This document shows, in pieces, positions 39,301 to 41,970 of a DNA stretch of 64,000 bases. A program made the position numbers and the translations under genes. Source of the stretch: Whitmania pigra (lineage: Eukaryota > Annelida > Clitellata > Hirudinida > Haemopidae). The stretch lies in assembly GCA_021613335.1 (NCBI GenBank), contig JAJTWR010000263.1, forward strand, positions 3,807,268 to 3,871,267. The letters are read 5' to 3'. Under the pieces are notes generated by a model, which worked only from the letters and a program-made list of their open reading frames with translations, did not search any database and was not told the origin of the DNA. Numbering within the stretch: the stretch's first letter is position 1; every line of letters starts with the position of its first letter.

Positions 39301-41095
39301 CGTTCTCTGCTCTACAAGACTGAAGTCATTGTTTTTGTCTATGTTTTTATTTTGTTGTCATTTTTAGAGCCCTAAAATGGATTGTCAAGTCGACAAAAAA
39401 CGCATTTTCGACACCTTCTTTTCGCCTTTAATCAAGGTCAAAAAGCAAGTGAAGCTGCCAGAGATATTTGTGCTGTGTATGGAGAGGATGCTATAGATAA
39501 GAGAACTGCTCTGAAGTGTTTTGGCTCAACAACTTCTGAGAATAAATTTTATTTGTTTCTGAGACCCTCAGTTGTGCCTTCCAGATCTAGCGCTATACAC
39601 TGGATAAAACAATTAATTACCAACAAATTGAATTAAAGTTAAATTACCGCATAAAAATCAAATGTGATATTCCGGCTTCTTGATGGAAAGTGATTATCAT
39701 AGTTAGATGCTTCATTAATACATATGTTCAATTTTATTGTAATTTAAATGCAACCATTTGTTAAATGAGTTAATGTTAAACATTTTTAATAATGCTTAGG
39801 CCAATAATTTTTAACAGCTACACAAAATATTTATGACATATTTCCAAAAATCTTTATTTTTATCTAAAGAAGTTACCTCAGGAAAATAAATCGGAAATGA
39901 AAAGTTATTGGAATACAAGAAGAATGTAAATGGCATGATATACAACCGAAAAAGTCAAAATGATGAGATATATAACATTGTTTATTACCAAAGAACACAA
40001 TGGGTTTATCCAGCAAAATTGAAGAAAATTAGATATTTAAATATGCTAGTTAATTAGTGAGAGTAAATAAATCAACTAAATAAAATTAACTCTTAAATAT
40101 AAAGTGAAACATGTATTGAAAATACTTCAGCAAAAAACAACCTTTAATTGCTATAAATAAATCAACTAAATAAAATTAACTATTAAATATAAAGCAATAC
40201 ATATATTGAAAATACTTCAGCAAAAATCAACCTTTTAATTGATTTCTTCAAAGCTTCACCTTCTACATTATTGCCAACACCAGTATCACCAAGAGGATGA
40301 TTAAAGTTATTGGCCATGGGAAAAACCTTAATGACTACAGCATTCTTTTTCTCTGTGCCCATCGTTATAGTGACATTTTCACCAATAAAATATCGATCTT
40401 TAACAAAGCCAAAGATATCGTCAAGTAGATCCTTAAATATGGTCCTTCTAGTGAGAGAGGCAAGATGGAGAATAGGAAGTTGAAGTGTTGGAGGAAATGT
40501 TTCCAATTGCTTTCTTGAATTAATTTCAGACTCAAGTGCTTCAGAAAATGTCATACCTGTATGACCTGTCACCTCACATGTCCATATAAGGCTGTTGCAT
40601 AATATTGTCTGATCAAAAAACTTTCTAAAAAAACAAAAGTATGTCTTAGTATTTTATCTTACCAATACATTTCCAATTGAAAAAATTATAAGACCAGATG
40701 CAAGACATAATATATAATCACAACTTATAATTTCCAACATTTTAAATATTAGGCAATGCACCTATTATAAATTTTTAATAGGGTAAGTTCAAATTGAATT
40801 TTAACGTTTTTCTGAGCAATTACAAATTTAACGTTGATTTGAGCGTTTTGTAAATCAACAGATCATCAAAAATGAAAATATAAGAAGTCACAATAAGCAA
40901 AAACAAAATTTCTGGTTCATTCTATAGAAACTAATATGTCCGCAAGCTACAATGAAAGCAAATTAATCCAAAATAAACTTACTCGTAATCAGTAAAAACT
41001 TCACCAGTAGCTTTGCAAACATAGACTTCATCTTCTGGATCTAGATTTTCAGGTATAGGTTGACATTTAAAACGACCAGCACCCAATAAAGGCAT
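3094..41095 (-). CDS. BAZ1A: BAZ1A/ACF1-like chromatin remodeling subunit (whole gene, 24 coding exons)
   Basis: Spliced minus-strand gene with about 1,400 codons over 38 kb. The deduced protein has the BAZ1A domain order: WAC (about residues 20-125), DDT (about 300-360), WHIM-type motifs (about 395-430 and 590-730), PHD finger (about 1005-1055), an acidic stretch (about 1210-1235) and a C-terminal bromodomain (about 1285-1390). Human BAZ1A is somewhat longer (about 1,550). The family partners the ISWI ATPase in ACF and CHRAC, which space nucleosomes in the nucleus; that role is inferred from homology. Start is the ATG at 41095, opening with MPLL as in the family; stop TAA is at 3094-3096, followed at once by AATAAA. 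Introns follow GT-AG and keep phase except exon 17 to 18. Introns hold at least ten mobile-element relics. BAZ1B is less likely because it lacks this C-terminal layout and has a tyrosine-kinase-like WAC region. Confidence 0.9.
3504..3664 (-). CDS. BAZ1A: BAZ1A exon 23 (bromodomain start)
   Basis: Acceptor TACATTCCAG, donor GTATGA. After a Ser/Lys-rich stretch it codes AIEDLVTDLMKNDNAWPFLK and PVTLKQ, the Z helix and start of the ZA loop with the WPF shelf. Phase 1 in, phase 0 out. Confidence 0.92.
3728..4150 (-). CDS. BAZ1A: BAZ1A exon 22 (basic/acidic linker before bromodomain)
   Basis: A 423-nt exon coding a low-complexity linker: a SRSGREIVRPKG basic patch, then IKRRCVKNAKYGDDFDYDNE and a long Asp/Glu run, ending in SLKKKRGLHSDEG. 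Acceptor is AAATTTTAG, donor GTCATT. Linkers of this kind separate PHD and bromodomain in BAZ1A. Confidence 0.82.
4514..4602 (-). CDS. BAZ1A: BAZ1A exon 21
   Basis: An 89-nt exon (acceptor CATTCTCTTAG, donor GTATGT) coding LNGETMNDWRNDLLAKRNHK and RKCREIASK, a basic linker. Phase 2 in, phase 1 out, fitting both neighbours. No clear similarity. Confidence 0.65.
5268..5312 (+). repeat. GGAT-type microsatellite
   Basis: Imperfect tandem GGATGGAT repeats inside intron 20 of BAZ1A. The rest of that intron (4603-6021) is AT-rich with no recognisable element. Confidence 0.7.
6022..6179 (-). CDS. BAZ1A: BAZ1A exon 20 (PHD finger end, acidic tail)
   Basis: Starts KIPEGDWFCPSC, giving the last Cys pair of the PHD finger, then a linker with SPRKSIKNM and the acidic run DSDFCDDDDEGSLSS. 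Acceptor is TTTGTAG. The donor GTTAGT at 6021 was chosen because it joins exon 21 in frame. Confidence 0.88.
6258..6538 (-). CDS. BAZ1A: BAZ1A exon 19 (PHD finger, first part)
   Basis: Encodes the approach helix (SSIAWSRSALNARC) and most of a C4HC3 PHD finger: CKVC, then ENMLLCDGCDQGLHMYC and LRPPLK. Acceptor is AAATTCCAG, donor GTAAAT, phase 0 out. PHD fingers of this family contact histone tails. Confidence 0.94.
6615..6704 (-). CDS. BAZ1A: BAZ1A exon 18 (probable)
   Basis: Acceptor CTAATTTAG, donor GTGACA. The only open frame gives ENEDIRHKRLRVEIQQQLAE and then CADKIEDIE, a charged helix. It joins exon 19 in phase 1. The joint with exon 17 is unresolved. Confidence 0.65.
7799..7886 (-). 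CDS. BAZ1A: BAZ1A exon 17 (probable)
   Basis: Acceptor GTGTTTAG joins exon 16 in frame and gives GTERWNKAWKEMDKKSLKSF and then LDSLKDRAQ. The only GT donor (GTAATA at 7798) leaves phase 2, whereas exon 18 needs phase 1. Either a small exon is missing between 7799 and 6704, or there is a base error or an unusual donor. An RLE-LINE fragment begins within about 25 bp upstream of the acceptor. Confidence 0.6.
8697..8858 (-). mobile_element. tRNA-derived SINE, family 1, copy a
   Basis: On the minus strand it has an A-box-like TTAGCCGAATGGG and a B box TGTTCGAAACC, then a body with GCTATATAAAGTTACAAGAA and GCGCCTCTGACGC. The spacing fits an RNA polymerase III promoter. Related copies: 9180, 33237, 34622 and 35096. 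Confidence 0.8.
9180..9312 (+). mobile_element. tRNA-derived SINE, family 1, copy b (5'-truncated)
   Basis: Keeps the B box GTGTTCGAAACCC and the body ending in CTATATAAATGATGTACA; the A-box head is missing. Inserted into the RLE-LINE copy. Confidence 0.72.
9680..10300 (+). mobile_element. CR1/L2-like LINE, RT C-terminal end
   Basis: Open for 153 codons from 9680. It carries motifs typical of the end of CR1/L2 reverse transcriptase ORFs: ERDLGVIMQNNGK, LYKALVRPHLEYC, LERVQKRTTRMI, LSYEERLNRCKLTTLEKRR. The frame breaks near 10141 and decayed coding continues to about 10260. 5'-truncated. Confidence 0.85.
10301..11033. other. Unassigned part of BAZ1A intron 16
   Basis: AT-rich with T-runs and no recognisable element between the CR1 fragment and exon 16. 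Confidence 0.4.
11034..11140 (-). CDS. BAZ1A: BAZ1A exon 16
   Basis: Encodes FTEKNDVATLTTFRNLLSKC followed by LIEVMEMVDFKYL, a helical segment before the PHD region. A nearer CACAG acceptor 8 nt inside gives a stop codon in the required phase; TTTTGTAG at 11141 restores frame, so I chose it. Donor is GTGAGT. Confidence 0.78.
11268..11341 (-). CDS. BAZ1A: BAZ1A exon 15
   Basis: Acceptor TACCTGCAG, donor GTAAGA. Encodes SNREEWRKALETLNPDYN, like the R-x-x-WR-x-AL motif after WHIM3. Phase 0 in, phase 2 out. Confidence 0.83.
11345..12190. other. Unassigned part of BAZ1A intron 14
   Basis: Mostly unrecognised. 11505-11560 repeats a GTGAGAGGTCCTACCCAGAC phrase also seen near 8471 in the RLE-LINE, so a small fragment of that family may be present. 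Confidence 0.4.
12195..12630 (+). mobile_element. CR1/Jockey-like LINE 3' end
   Basis: Open reading segment with LFKLLNGLVKSDLL and GHRLKLHAGKCSANTAKKIF, FFNRVV; these fit the last part of LINE RT ORFs (RGHSLKL and FFSNRVV class). It ends with a short AAATAAATAAA tail at about 12612-12630. Confidence 0.7.
12989..13092 (+). mobile_element. tRNA-derived SINE, family 2, copy a
   Basis: Head TGCCCTAATGGTTAAGGCTG (A box) and ATTCGAACCCCGC (B box), then a tail ending GACGTTAATAAA. The tail resembles the 3' end of the RNase H LINE in this window. Matches the copy at 51775-51893. Confidence 0.8.
13174..13942 (-). CDS. BAZ1A: BAZ1A exon 14 (largest exon; WHIM2/WHIM3 region)
   Basis: A 769-nt exon (acceptor TTTTCACGTAG, donor GTATGT). 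Early part is lysine-rich and then has EEKDHIKNWSEKRQLELQ. Near its middle is GMDRTYRRYWIFKSVPGLFVE, here noted as the R-x-YWIF-x-S-x-PGLF motif that defines WHIM2. Later come SSIEELESLIENLNTRGHRE (WHIM3-like) and DLEERIFAGSLGQLK. These motifs are the most diagnostic part of the gene for BAZ1A identity. Confidence 0.94.
14049..14099 (-). CDS. BAZ1A: BAZ1A exon 13 (short charged exon)
   Basis: A 51-nt exon coding NFKKRQEEEIQAGGKIK, part of a Lys/Glu-rich coiled segment. Acceptor is TTTTTAAAG, donor GTTAGT. It is in phase with exon 12 (phase 2) and exon 14. Short, so confidence rests on phase and local charge pattern. Confidence 0.65.
14192..14830 (-). mobile_element. hAT fragment with BED-type coding remnant
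   Basis: Starts CAGTGTTGTAAAAAGTAC with repeated AAAGTAC/GTACTTAA motifs typical of hAT subterminal DNA. The reverse strand at 14622-14762 codes HTWPYLITMFRSESKEAKSH, the same stretch as the copy at 27430-27735. Confidence 0.65.
15045..15557. mobile_element. TA-flanked MITE with inverted ends (Tc1/mariner-pogo type)
   Basis: Left end CAGTCAAATATCGTTACTAT and right end the near complement (ATAGTACTAAGATTTGACTG), flanked by TA on both sides (15043-15044, 15558-15559). Internal GTGGCATAGTAGC-like phrases recur in both arms. No coding sequence. Confidence 0.75.
15707..15872 (-). CDS. BAZ1A: BAZ1A exon 12
   Basis: Acceptor TTTGTGTCAG, donor GTTAGT. Encodes DEKLKLLNALIDQVLSLPAC and then RDYIEERYNRL, aligned to the K-x-x-(I/L)-L-x-A-L segment after WHIM1. 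It continues as a charged helix with ERD and RRER runs. Ends in phase 2. Confidence 0.87.
15947..16153 (-). CDS. BAZ1A: BAZ1A exon 11 (WHIM1 motif)
   Basis: Encodes LPIDSSSLTEVLRLHLLIGY, matching the conserved L-x-L-D-x-x-x-L-(S/T)-E-(I/V)-LRLH motif of WHIM1, then NPEIMRNLMIGNVLDLNS. Acceptor is TTCTTCTCCAG, donor GTTTGT, phase 1. Confidence 0.88.
16214..16312 (-). CDS. BAZ1A: BAZ1A exon 10
   Basis: A 99-nt exon (acceptor TTTGTTTAG, donor GTTTTA) coding DQSDSDLQFCLSLTKYFQSV. It keeps phase 1 on both sides, so skipping it would not break frame. Similarity is weak; the splice signals and phase are the support. Confidence 0.68.
16627..16671 (+). ncRNA. Degenerate hammerhead ribozyme copy
   Basis: Same architecture as 17355-17398 but the core reads CTGGTGA instead of CTGATGA, stem II is mispaired and stem III has lost symmetry. 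GAAAC and GTC are kept. Probably inactive. Confidence 0.55.
17355..17398 (+). ncRNA. Hammerhead ribozyme (candidate intact core)
   Basis: Stem I GGGGTT (17355-17360) pairs fully with AGCCCC (17393-17398), including one G-U. Core CTGATGA is at 17361-17367, stem II GGCG/CGCC with a GA loop at 17369-17378, GAAA at 17379-17382, and stem III is the palindrome ACTGGCCAGT. The cleavage triplet GTC ends at 17392. One extra T (17368) sits at the foot of stem II. A loopless palindromic stem III is what dimeric hammerheads of Penelope-like elements show; cis activity as a monomer is doubtful. Confidence 0.75.
17560..17790 (-). mobile_element. RLE-LINE 3' UTR fragment
   Basis: Reverse-strand relative of 58450-58735 and of 1-320; shares the phrases around CTATGAGAGGCA and GGCTTCTTCATG. 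Non-coding, in BAZ1A intron 9. Confidence 0.6.
18016..18153 (-). CDS. BAZ1A: BAZ1A exon 9 (DDT domain, second half)
   Basis: Acceptor TTTGTTTCAG, donor GTTGTC. Encodes a helical stretch with FFLDLIQSLLLAIFQMQ, the last part of the DDT domain. It joins exon 8 in phase 1. The intron between exons 8 and 9 holds a 4.2-kb gypsy element. Confidence 0.85.
18240..18660. mobile_element. hAT terminal fragments
   Basis: 18250-18360 is rich in ACTTGTACTT/CTCAAGTA repeats, as in hAT subterminal DNA. A second end, CAGTGATGGGTAAAACTGC, starts at 18382. No matching partners found, so these are truncated or nested remnants. Confidence 0.45.
18881..19032 (+). repeat. 5' LTR of gypsy element 1
   Basis: Starts TGTCATATGTG and ends AACACGACA directly before a PBS-like TGGCGCAGTCGAC. 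Only the first about 12 bp, an AATAAACTC block and the last about 8 bp match the 3' LTR at 22995-23096; the middle differs and it is about 50 bp longer. Confidence 0.7.
19032..22067 (+). CDS. Ty3/gypsy gag-pol polyprotein (Mag/SURL-like), 5' part
   Basis: Long open frame running gag to integrase. Gag has the FEERFAP and FLERLKLAARNC segments and two zinc-knuckle-like Cys clusters (CSNCGWAH, CKCGKGNHFAKVC). Protease motif is FKIDTGAEVNTI. Reverse transcriptase has VEKKNGSLRLCLDPRDLN, FTVIDMSQGFYQVPL and FDDMIVASK (catalytic Asp pair). RNase H starts VLQADASSYGLGA. Integrase begins with the His-His part (HAAHQGMDKMKHL), but the usual second Cys pair is degraded. A frameshift near 22000-22030 ends it early. 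I start at the ATG at 19032, which straddles the LTR end and the PBS; the frame is also open upstream to 18963. Antisense to BAZ1A. Confidence 0.92.
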   Translation: MAQSTFSLNVGLPPTLDVNSSNLAEAWRRWKSSYETYFQLCDGNQLTETRQVALLLHALGETVNAMYYDMDWHNAEDKLKHDIVLKRFEERFAPKRHVLVERFNFNELSRRPGKLTNDFLERLKLAARNCEFRDLTEELIRDKLVFTYPDRDIQQRMMSETDFSLSNLKRIAIVFENSQQCRMLINTSHSTHQQVNKVNLLKPSVPNNRGKQMSNKQCSNCGWAHPVSAVCPAKGRICKCGKGNHFAKVCRAKDIANLESQATCAIDSFDFDNKDSKWSCVFQIFNGPSVEFKIDTGAEVNTISSSHFMKLSNAKLKKSVVKLKPYGVSKFLNILGVVELRLLHPVSREWMDDEFHVVEGNSEALLGVKFCVKHNLVNLNLPICQSSHRQQHAVQQVFEVSQRFSESCLYRKFSGIFEGLGRVPFEYNIKLDNSVPPVVHPPRRVAIALQDQLKKQLDLMVTSGIIARWVNSLLIVEKKNGSLRLCLDPRDLNRAILREHFHIPTLDDIIHNFHGKSIFTVIDMSQGFYQVPLDEASSFLCTLNTPFGRYRMLRMPFGISSAPEVFQMINTAIFGDIKGVHIIFDDMIVASKNEEEHDRILGEVFQRAMDNGVRFNIDKIQYRVSSVRYMGHIISQQGVKADPEKVKAITDMPPPASLADLRRLMGMLAYIMKFVPKLAEYTEPLRSLLKKNSLFQWSSTHAAALDKIKDVVANLPVLKFFNPKQEIVLQADASSYGLGACLLQRDGPVAYSSRSLTDCEKNYAQIEKELLAIVFACNKFDGYIYGQVVTVHSDHRPLESIFKKSIHDTSLRLQRLLLKLLRYNLIVKYVPGKELHIPDILSRAPRTEATGDSELEAGMTLVVHIVVNSLSISWSKLNDFRQGTLTDVQLSQAISYIPNGWPHLKKDVVQEAKAFWDCRQDLTVAEGIILMNDRMVPPSNEQPNILQQLHAAHQGMDKMKHLARTCVYWPGLDRDIKTHVMSRSQCLSNRSLPKKESSTSRTRGAMAESRN
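22068..22551 (+). pseudogene. Gypsy element 1 integrase core, after frameshift
   Basis: Continues the integrase in another frame: DYLLVVDYFSKYPEV (first Asp), IVSDMPYNSES where family members usually have an SDNG-type motif, and NGMVERHIQT (Glu). A stop at 22549-22551 follows, with decayed coding to about 22970. The element is not coding-competent as it stands. Confidence 0.85.
22995..23096 (+). repeat. 3' LTR of gypsy element 1
   Basis: Preceded by the polypurine tract AGAAGGGAGA, starts TGTCATATATG and ends AACACGACA. Only 102 bp. The flanks (GATAT left, GTATT right) do not give a clear target duplication. Confidence 0.7.
23313..23439 (-). CDS. BAZ1A: BAZ1A exon 8 (DDT domain, first half)
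   Basis: Encodes DLPTAIPVMLFNNNFGSAIT followed by VMEFLSCFGQF, the first helices of the DDT domain. Acceptor is TTTATCAG, donor GTAAGT, ends in phase 1. DDT domains with the following WHIM motifs bind ISWI in this family. Confidence 0.88.
23536..23580 (+). ncRNA. Third, strongly degenerate hammerhead-like copy
   Basis: Shares GAGACCGAAACTGAAAAGTC and flanking bases with the 17.36-kb ribozyme module, but the CTGATGA core is lost. Fragment of the same retroelement family, in BAZ1A intron 7 just beyond exon 8. Confidence 0.35.
23600..24575. other. Unassigned part of BAZ1A intron 7
   Basis: Very AT-rich, no coding signal or boundary recognised before the mariner relic. Confidence 0.45.
25055..25414 (+). 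pseudogene. hAT transposase fragment (N-terminal/middle)
   Basis: A 119-codon frame with QKALTEGIVKQLVAKAMLPL, RIVESSGFAFFMRIVDPYY and PSRRTINRKLTD, the block before the catalytic core in ZBED-type hAT transposases. No BED zinc finger precedes it. A frameshift near 25375-25414 leads into the next ORF. Confidence 0.85.
25375..25737 (+). pseudogene. hAT transposase fragment (start of catalytic region)
   Basis: Overlaps the previous frame in +1. GFQLRTKTAAYRYFGSQHTG and IGYFVTDNARNMLKAF carry the Asp of the hAT core. The rest of the core and the dimerisation domain are absent, so the element could move only in trans. Confidence 0.82.
26078..26190. mobile_element. Short pogo-like terminal repeat
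   Basis: Two inverted arms (CATTTTCCCGAAAATAAGAC and GGCTTATTTTCGGGGGGTGT) around a short AT spacer. The type of sequence is familiar from pogo/Tigger-like ends; assignment is tentative. Confidence 0.4.
26270..27085 (+). mobile_element. LINE ORF1-like relic with coiled-coil coding
   Basis: Broken plus-strand coding: a Cys-ended stretch (LDADFICFGC) and then MENLVNSLSLKISELEKTVE, with heptad-like Leu/Ile and many Lys/Glu. This resembles ORF1 of CR1-group LINEs. Multiple stops. In BAZ1A intron 7. Confidence 0.5.
27098..27845 (+). mobile_element. hAT fragment with BED-type coding remnant
   Basis: Left end CAGTGTTGCGCTAATTAC. The ORF at 27427-27735 has TWPYLITMFRSESKEAKSH and SSSNLKKHIERMHP (Cys-poor BED-finger tail) and ends after PQLFV. 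Same family as 14192-14830 in the opposite orientation. Confidence 0.65.
27850..28790 (-). mobile_element. pogo/Tigger-like relic, copy 3
   Basis: 27865-28200 matches blocks at 52200-52640 and 61250-61500. 28630-28760 on the minus strand is the same catalytic-region fragment as 51370-51490 (MDAMTAHKE and CHIAIIPG). Decayed; in BAZ1A intron 7. Confidence 0.65.
28790..29215. repeat. Unnamed AT-rich dispersed repeat, unit 1
   Basis: Contains GATTTTCGAAAAAATC and ends in TCGATTGAGTTCATTTGATC. Related blocks lie at 30060-30260, 30440-30730 and 32745-33020. No coding potential. Confidence 0.55.
29220..29735 (+). mobile_element. CR1/L2-like LINE fragment (endonuclease-RT linker)
   Basis: Broken frames code KRLQRITRDAIKVKRAKYEA, NIKCDSKSFFRYVKC, WPLKNEKGETVESLEETASL and FTKEEVIKQLQKLQADKS, the linker just before the RT of CR1-group elements. 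A short ATTATATTA tandem repeat (29520-29580) interrupts it. Confidence 0.72.
30060..30730. repeat. Unnamed AT-rich dispersed repeat, two degenerate units
   Basis: Two further copies of the 28.8-kb repeat, recognisable by the AACAATAGTT and TTTTTCAAAAATCA phrases and by the run ending in TAAAGCAATTTT. Confidence 0.45.
30800..31805 (+). mobile_element. RLE-type LINE fragment (5' part of RT)
   Basis: Broken coding with ARTRIEKAYEKGKFNEDIHR, VYKKCPKAMKC, and near 31680-31800 a RIKGKIFCAAMAQRI-like and VQKGGVSGFPGCIEW stretch. This is the N-terminal RT region (QKGG and PGC) of LINEs carrying a C-terminal restriction-like endonuclease. It ends at the foldback element at 31806. Confidence 0.62.
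31806..32743. mobile_element. Foldback-like element with minisatellite inverted ends
   Basis: The left arm (31806-31945) is built from AAAATAGCCC-type repeats; the right arm (32620-32743) is their inverted counterpart. Outer ends are GTGACCCATCA and the complement of GTGGCACCCGTCA. Flanks ATAGAATG (31798-31805) and ATAGAACG (32744-32751) form an 8-bp duplication with one mismatch. The interior has no convincing gene. Confidence 0.7.
32745..33020. repeat. Unnamed AT-rich dispersed repeat, unit 4
   Basis: Closely follows 28985-29215: AAGTAGGGCAACCATGTAAA and the shared end AATCGATTGAGTTCATTTGA. Confidence 0.55.
33237..33356 (-). mobile_element. tRNA-derived SINE, family 1 head variant
   Basis: Minus strand has TTGGCTCAGATGGTAGCATG (A box) and TTGTTCGCGACCCAGCC (B box); the body after CCTGCACC differs from other copies. 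In BAZ1A intron 7. Confidence 0.6.
33457..33525 (-). CDS. BAZ1A: BAZ1A exon 7
   Basis: Encodes KDGESVKDWMKPRDDLLCDDLK, where W-x-KPR-x-D-x-x-CDDLK is the conserved approach to the DDT domain. Acceptor is CCATAG, donor GTTTGA, phase 0 on both sides. The next intron is the longest (33456-23440, about 10 kb). Confidence 0.88.
33748..33940 (+). repeat. LTR-like block A (solo LTR candidate)
   Basis: Shares CTAGTTCTTATAG, AATAAAGTAGTTGC and TTTACTGTATTGTTTT with the inverted copy at 41773-41970. It contains AATAAA and fills much of the 465-bp BAZ1A intron 6. Possible ACATG flanks. Confidence 0.5.
33991..34019 (-). CDS. BAZ1A: BAZ1A exon 6 (microexon)
   Basis: A 29-nt exon between acceptor TTTTATTAG and donor GTGAGT, coding GLDKKGPNPK after joining exon 5. 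Basic linker. It is supported by both splice sites and by phase agreement with its neighbours, not by strong similarity. A donor 4 nt further on is also possible but would break frame. Confidence 0.65.
34461..34572 (-). CDS. BAZ1A: BAZ1A exon 5
   Basis: Acceptor TTTTACACAG, donor GTATTT. Encodes VVKKYNLSNVKFSDYFAGP and then MPTFPG, like the KY-(N/K)-x5-FSDYF-x5-P-x-F segment of the family. Ends in phase 1 (G). Confidence 0.86.
34622..34760 (-). mobile_element. tRNA-derived SINE, family 1, copy d
   Basis: Minus strand B box GTTTGAAACCCAGCC-like and body CACCTCTGACGCTATGCATG. The head is degraded. In BAZ1A intron 4, close to exon 5. Confidence 0.68.
35096..35290 (+). mobile_element. tRNA-derived SINE, family 1, copy e (most complete)
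   Basis: A box TTGGCTGAATGG, B box CGTTCCAAACCC, then GGAGCACTATATAAATGGTT and CTCTATAAATGAAGTACA. Intact head and body in BAZ1A intron 4, antisense to the gene. Confidence 0.8.
35767..35857 (-). CDS. BAZ1A: BAZ1A exon 4
   Basis: Encodes SRNKNLFNRDSCKLFLKEHC, closely matching the conserved BAZ1A block after the WAC domain (R-x-LF-x-R-D-x-x-K-LFLK-x-HCE). Acceptor is TTTGGTAG and the donor GTTTTT is weak. Phase 0 at the end. Confidence 0.88.
35936..36683 (+). mobile_element. hAT-like element with AGGGCTGC ends
   Basis: Starts AGGGCTGCTGATTTAATTG, ends with the complement of AGGGCTGCGAATGATTAAAA. Flanked by ATTAATAAAT at 35926-35935 and 36684-36693. Inner arms carry AATTGATTAAT phrases. Contains only a short decayed coding trace near 36230-36430. 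Confidence 0.8.
36772..38019 (+). pseudogene. piggyBac transposase relic
   Basis: Left end CCCTCATCCGTTACTTGGGG directly follows TTAA (36768-36771), as piggyBac requires. From about 37125 broken frames keep VPFRGQCSFR, MSYIGTMLKNKQDIP, KPEINLQYNE, and a terminal Cys-rich piece (GPCHLCPCKFEALQTC). The N-terminal transposase and right end are missing; many stops. In BAZ1A intron 3, antisense. Confidence 0.85.
38020..38495. other. Unassigned intron 3 sequence
   Basis: AT-rich intron between the piggyBac relic and exon 3; no repeats or coding signal recognised. Confidence 0.5.
38496..38585 (-). CDS. BAZ1A: BAZ1A exon 3 (linker)
   Basis: Acceptor TTTGCAG and donor GTGCTG bound a 90-nt open exon. 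It encodes a poorly conserved serine-rich linker (RRCSADSSSFQYMSQD). Exon 2 (phase 2 end) and exon 4 (AG+T gives Ser) both join it in frame, which is the main support. Confidence 0.7.
39208..39640 (+). pseudogene. Mariner transposase N-terminal relic
   Basis: A TA followed by TTGGGTCGTTCCACCAG looks like a mariner end. The frame from 39382 codes FRHLLFAFNQGQKASEAARD and CAVYGEDAIDKRTALKCF, the first helix-turn-helix of mariner transposases. It then diverges and the catalytic part is absent. In BAZ1A intron 2. Confidence 0.82.
40064..40240. repeat. Tandem duplication over the exon 2 donor
   Basis: Two about 88-90-bp direct copies (40064-40150 and 40153-40240) share AATAAATCAACTAAATAAAA and GAAAATACTTCAGCAAAAA. 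The copy next to exon 2 contains the real donor; the other carries a decoy. Confidence 0.85.
40232..40624 (-). CDS. BAZ1A: BAZ1A exon 2 (WAC domain core)
   Basis: Acceptor TTTTTTTAG precedes 40624. The exon completes the WAC domain, with motifs LCNSLIWTCEVTG and DDIFGFVKDRYF. I place the donor after AAAAG at 40232 (intron starts GTTGAT), because only this joins exon 3 in frame. The donor sits inside a 90-bp tandem duplication that copies a second GTTG site downstream near 40141. Confidence 0.85.
40983..41095 (-). CDS. BAZ1A: BAZ1A exon 1 (start codon, WAC domain start)
   Basis: Encodes the N-terminus, beginning MPLLGAGRF and ending in VFTDYE, which matches the opening of WAC domains. The reading frame is open for 29 codons upstream, but the MPLL start fits the family. 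The donor is GTAAGT at 40982; the exon ends in phase 2 (GA). The 5' UTR and promoter were not identified. Confidence 0.88.
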
Positions 41096-41520
41096 GTCAA
41101 GAGTCGTGTCTGTGTCAGCGAAATAAACCAAATTCAGCCGATATGCACAGAAATATAAATAAGAGCAGCATGCGCCCACCAACGCTCAACGCGACTAAAA
41201 CTTGAATTAATAATTATATCTTCACACAGTGTATCAGATCCACATTTGAACATGCTAGTCTCATTTTTAAATCAAAGGCTAAGCATTACTCGGCAAGTTA
41301 TTTTGTAAAATTAATCACAGCTAATAAGAAATTTTAATAGAAGTGTGACCCACTTTCCAGGCATATCATTGGATCAAATTTTGGCCTACTCAAAAAATAA
41401 CAACCCAGCAGTGATGGTCATGTTTTTCATGTAACGAAAAATGGTAAATAGTTTTATTTAAAACAATTTTACCAATTTAACAAATATATTTTATAATATT
41501 TAATTTATTTACAATCTTGG

Positions 41521-41605
41521 TTCAATACTGGGAATTCCAGTACCAGGAATTCCAGCAAGGAGTGCACGGCATTCTGATGCTGCTTCAATTACTGTAAGAC
41601 CTTAT
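41521..41605 (-). CDS. Possible terminal exon of an upstream minus-strand gene
   Basis: After an acceptor-like TTACAG, one frame reads VIEAASECRALLAGIPGTGI, PSIEPRL and TAA. It looks protein-like but I do not recognise the family. A candidate exon at 41657-41735 (donor GTAACT) does not join it in a consistent phase. Lies about 430 bp upstream of the BAZ1A start codon. Confidence 0.25.
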
Positions 41606-41772
41606 TGGAATAAAAGTAAAAAATGTATATATAATTATTAATAAATCAAAAGTTACCTGAGAGCGTTCGACCGGTTTATGTATGGTAAGATAGAGATCAA
41701 TTTCTCTTTTAAGCTAGGAAACTTATTTTGTTGCCTCATCTTCAGACTCAAGAATCATTCTTTCTTTATCAC

Positions 41773-41970
41773 TGTTGTGACTCGCAGATGTCAAGAAAAA
41801 ACAATACAGTAAAAGCGCAACTACTTTATTATCGACAAACAAACAACTAACACATTAACCACCTCATGCACATCTATAAGAACTAGATGGAACAAAGAAA
41901 AGTTTCAGCTCCTATTAGACCTTGGAGCCGCCAGCCGATTTGTAGCTAAGCCGAGCGAAGCTGGATAACA
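41773..41970 (-). repeat. LTR-like block B (solo LTR candidate)
   Basis: On the minus strand starts TGTTATCCAGC and ends TCACAACA, with TTCTTATAG and AATAAAGTAGTTGC as in block A at 33748-33940. No target duplication recognised. About 680 bp upstream of the BAZ1A start. Confidence 0.55.
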
